From Streptomyces sp. CB02366 (GTDB lineage: Bacteria > Actinomycetota > Actinomycetes > Streptomycetales > Streptomycetaceae): a stretch of DNA of 64,000 nucleotides. The stretch lies in assembly GCF_001905905.1 (NCBI RefSeq), contig NZ_LIVT01000003.1:496001-560000 (forward strand), given 5' to 3'. The notes under the pieces are model-generated. The model searched no databases and was not told the origin of the DNA. It saw nothing but the letters and a program-made list of their open reading frames with translations. Positions 62,469-64,000 of the stretch are shown here, piece by piece; within the stretch, counting starts at the first letter, position 1, and every line of letters starts with the position of its first letter. The position numbers and the translations under genes were made by a program.

Positions 62469-63728
62469 CTACCGCCGGGACGATTCGCCCGCCGGGCCCC
62501 CGGAGCCGCCGGCGGGGCCGCCGCTCGCCGGACGGCGGAGCCGTGACGACAGGGGCCTTCCGGGCCTGCGGCTGCTCCCCCCGTGCACGCGGGGATCGTC
62601 CGTGACGTCGTACCGCTTCACATAGGCGCCGAGGAACGCCTGGAGCGTGGCGACGGCGGGGATGGCGACCAGGGCGCCGACCGCGCCGAGCAGGGCTGTG
62701 CCGGCGATCACCGACCCGAAGGCGACCGCCGGGTGGATGTCGACGGTCTTCGCGGTCAGCTTGGGCTGGAGCACGTAGTTCTCGAACTGCTGGTAGACCA
62801 CGACGAAGCCGAGCACCCACAGGGCGTACCAGGGGTCGACCGTGAAGGCCAGCAGCGTGGGCAGGGCGCCGGCGAGATACGTGCCGATGGTGGGGATGAA
62901 CTGGGAGACGAGTCCGACCCAGACCGCGAGCGCCGGGGCGTACGGCACTTCCAGGATCATCAGCAGGATGTAGTGCGCGATGCCGGAGACCAGCGCCATC
63001 AGGCCGCGCGAGTAGATGTACCCGCCGGTCTTGGCGACCGCGATCTCCCAGGCGCGCAGCACCTCCGTCTGCCGGGCCGGCGGCAGGACGGAGCACAGGG
63101 CGCGCCGCAGCCGGGGGCCGTCGGCCGCGAAGTAGAAGGAGAAGAGGAAGATCGTCAGCAACCGGAACAGACCGCCGAGGACGGTGGTGGAGACGTCGAG
63201 CACCCCGGTGGCGCTGTTCTGGACGTACTTCTGCAGCCAGTCGGAGTGCAGCAGGCTGTCCTGGACCTCGACCCGGGACAGCCTGGTGTTGAACGTCTGG
63301 TTGACCCAGTGGATCACCGAGTCGATGTACTTGGGGAACTCGTCGACCATGGTGACGATCTGGCCCGCGAGCATGGACCCCAGGAGCACGACGAAACCGA
63401 CGCCGAAGACCGTCAGGCCGAGGAAGACGAGGAAGGTGGCGAGTCCGCGCCGCATACCGCGCCCCGCCATCCGGCCGACCGCGGGCTCGATGGCGAGCGC
63501 CAGGAAGAACGCGATCAGCACGTTGGTCAGCAACCCGATGAGCCGGCCGAACACCCAGCTGCCGAGCAGGAAGCACGCATAGAGCGCGAGGGCCAGCACC
63601 ATCGCCCGCGGAAGCCAGCCGGGCATGCGGACCCCGCCGGCGCCGGACGGCGGCGCGGCCGGTGGGACGGGCGGGACGGGCGGGACGGGGGACGACTGGG
63701 CCGGGGCGGTCTCGTCTGTCGATGGCAC
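62469..63728 (-). CDS. AI-2E family transporter (membrane permease)
   Basis: 419 residues from GTG 63728. Eight or so membrane helices: first pair 45-90 (LPRAMVLALALYACFLLGSW, LLTNVLIAFFLALAIEP), then a soluble stretch, and the C-terminal block with FIPTIGTYLAGALPTLLAFT near 290 and the signature YQQFENYVLQPKLTAKTVDI near 325. Although named after AI-2, most members handle other ions or small molecules; substrate unknown. The last 45 residues are Gly/Pro/Arg rich. Separated from recA by its promoter region. Confidence 0.9.
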   Translation of the reverse strand: MPSTDETAPAQSSPVPPVPPVPPAAPPSGAGGVRMPGWLPRAMVLALALYACFLLGSWVFGRLIGLLTNVLIAFFLALAIEPAVGRMAGRGMRRGLATFLVFLGLTVFGVGFVVLLGSMLAGQIVTMVDEFPKYIDSVIHWVNQTFNTRLSRVEVQDSLLHSDWLQKYVQNSATGVLDVSTTVLGGLFRLLTIFLFSFYFAADGPRLRRALCSVLPPARQTEVLRAWEIAVAKTGGYIYSRGLMALVSGIAHYILLMILEVPYAPALAVWVGLVSQFIPTIGTYLAGALPTLLAFTVDPWYALWVLGFVVVYQQFENYVLQPKLTAKTVDIHPAVAFGSVIAGTALLGAVGALVAIPAVATLQAFLGAYVKRYDVTDDPRVHGGSSRRPGRPLSSRLRRPASGGPAGGSGGPAGESSRR

Positions 63729-63924
63729 CCGACAAGTCTCGCCTACGCCACGGACGACCGGCCCCCCTCCCTGAGCCCGCCGTTCCGGCTCCGCTTCCGC
63801 CGAACCGGGCTCTCGCCGGTTTGCGCACCCGCCCCACGGGAACGCGGGTTCTCTCCGGTGCGACGCCTGTCCGCCGGAAACAGGTCCACCCGTCAGCGCT
63901 CGTCCACCGTCGCCGGGCCCCTCC

Positions 63925-64000
63925 TCAGCGCTTGTCCGCCGGGATGTCCATGGCCGCGCAGACCGCCCGCCAGACGTCCCTGGTCTCCCAACCGGCGTCC
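63925..64000 (-). CDS. DUF3046 family protein (partial, C-terminal end)
   Basis: Only the last 24 residues are in the window: DAGWETRDVWRAVCAAMDIP then ADKR and a stop. The W-E-T-x-D-V-W-R-x-V-C-A pattern ends DUF3046, a 60-70-residue protein encoded near recA in actinobacteria. The start lies beyond the right edge. Function unknown. Confidence 0.75.
   Translation of the reverse strand, partial: DAGWETRDVWRAVCAAMDIPADKR

Noticed and set aside
1..64000. tRNA and rRNA genes
   Set aside because: Reading through the intergenic regions I saw no cloverleaf with conserved TTCGA and CCA-end features; a covariance-model search would be decisive.

Overview
The window is core chromosome of a Streptomyces or a very close relative. 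Base composition is extremely G+C rich, third codon positions are nearly always G or C, and GTG or TTG starts are common. The gene order recA-recX, gluABCD with a divergent two-component system, miaB, miaA, dapF, RSH stringent factor, hflX, a siderophore cluster, a DinG-type helicase, lexA, nrdR-nrdJ, ADP-ribosylglycohydrolase, rnhB, recQ matches the order I know from the S. coelicolor recA region. The left 11 kb is less conserved and holds the accessory DNA.

Layout. 1-4 kb: a cut-off ABC ATPase/membrane protein, a NUDIX-type regulator and a DUF4192 protein with a long perfect palindrome upstream. 4.5-11 kb: a MerR regulator with its divergent hydrolase target, an IS5-type element that seems to carry a methyltransferase, a DUF397 remnant, and three exported or redox proteins (polysaccharide deacetylase, DsbA-like protein, S33 peptidase). 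11.5-21.8 kb: a RecQ helicase with a phosphoribosyltransferase-like tail, hypothetical proteins, RNase HII, a DUF4173 membrane protein, ADP-ribosylglycohydrolase, histidine phosphatase, a DUF4937 protein and TerD. 22-29 kb: nrdJ, nrdR, lexA and a DinG-like helicase, with recognisable NrdR boxes and an SOS box. 29.2-35.4 kb: a four-gene NRPS-independent siderophore operon (aminotransferase, two IucA/IucC synthetases, one GNAT acyltransferase). 35.7-48.5 kb: serine protease, hflX, M1 peptidase, RSH protein, dapF, a membrane protein, miaA, an antitoxin-like protein, an extradiol-dioxygenase-like protein and miaB. 48.7-55.8 kb: TAXI binding protein, sensor kinase and regulator, gluABCD. 56-60 kb: FAD monooxygenase, a Cys-rich leader peptide ahead of cysteine dioxygenase and a rhodanese, and a DUF6197-like protein. 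60.3-64 kb: recX, recA, an AI-2E family permease and the end of a DUF3046 gene.

The genes group into a few themes: DNA damage and nucleotide supply (recA, recX, lexA, DinG, RecQ, nrdRJ), iron scavenging, glutamate sensing and uptake, tRNA and ribosome maintenance with the stringent response (miaA, miaB, hflX, RSH), and cysteine catabolism under leader-peptide control. No tRNA, rRNA or CRISPR array is visible. I found no single new multi-gene defence or biosynthetic system. The items most worth checking are the compound IS element with its methyltransferase passenger, the 38-bp palindrome with paired DnaA-like boxes, the incomplete siderophore operon, the Cys-leader operon, and three decayed duplicate gene fragments.
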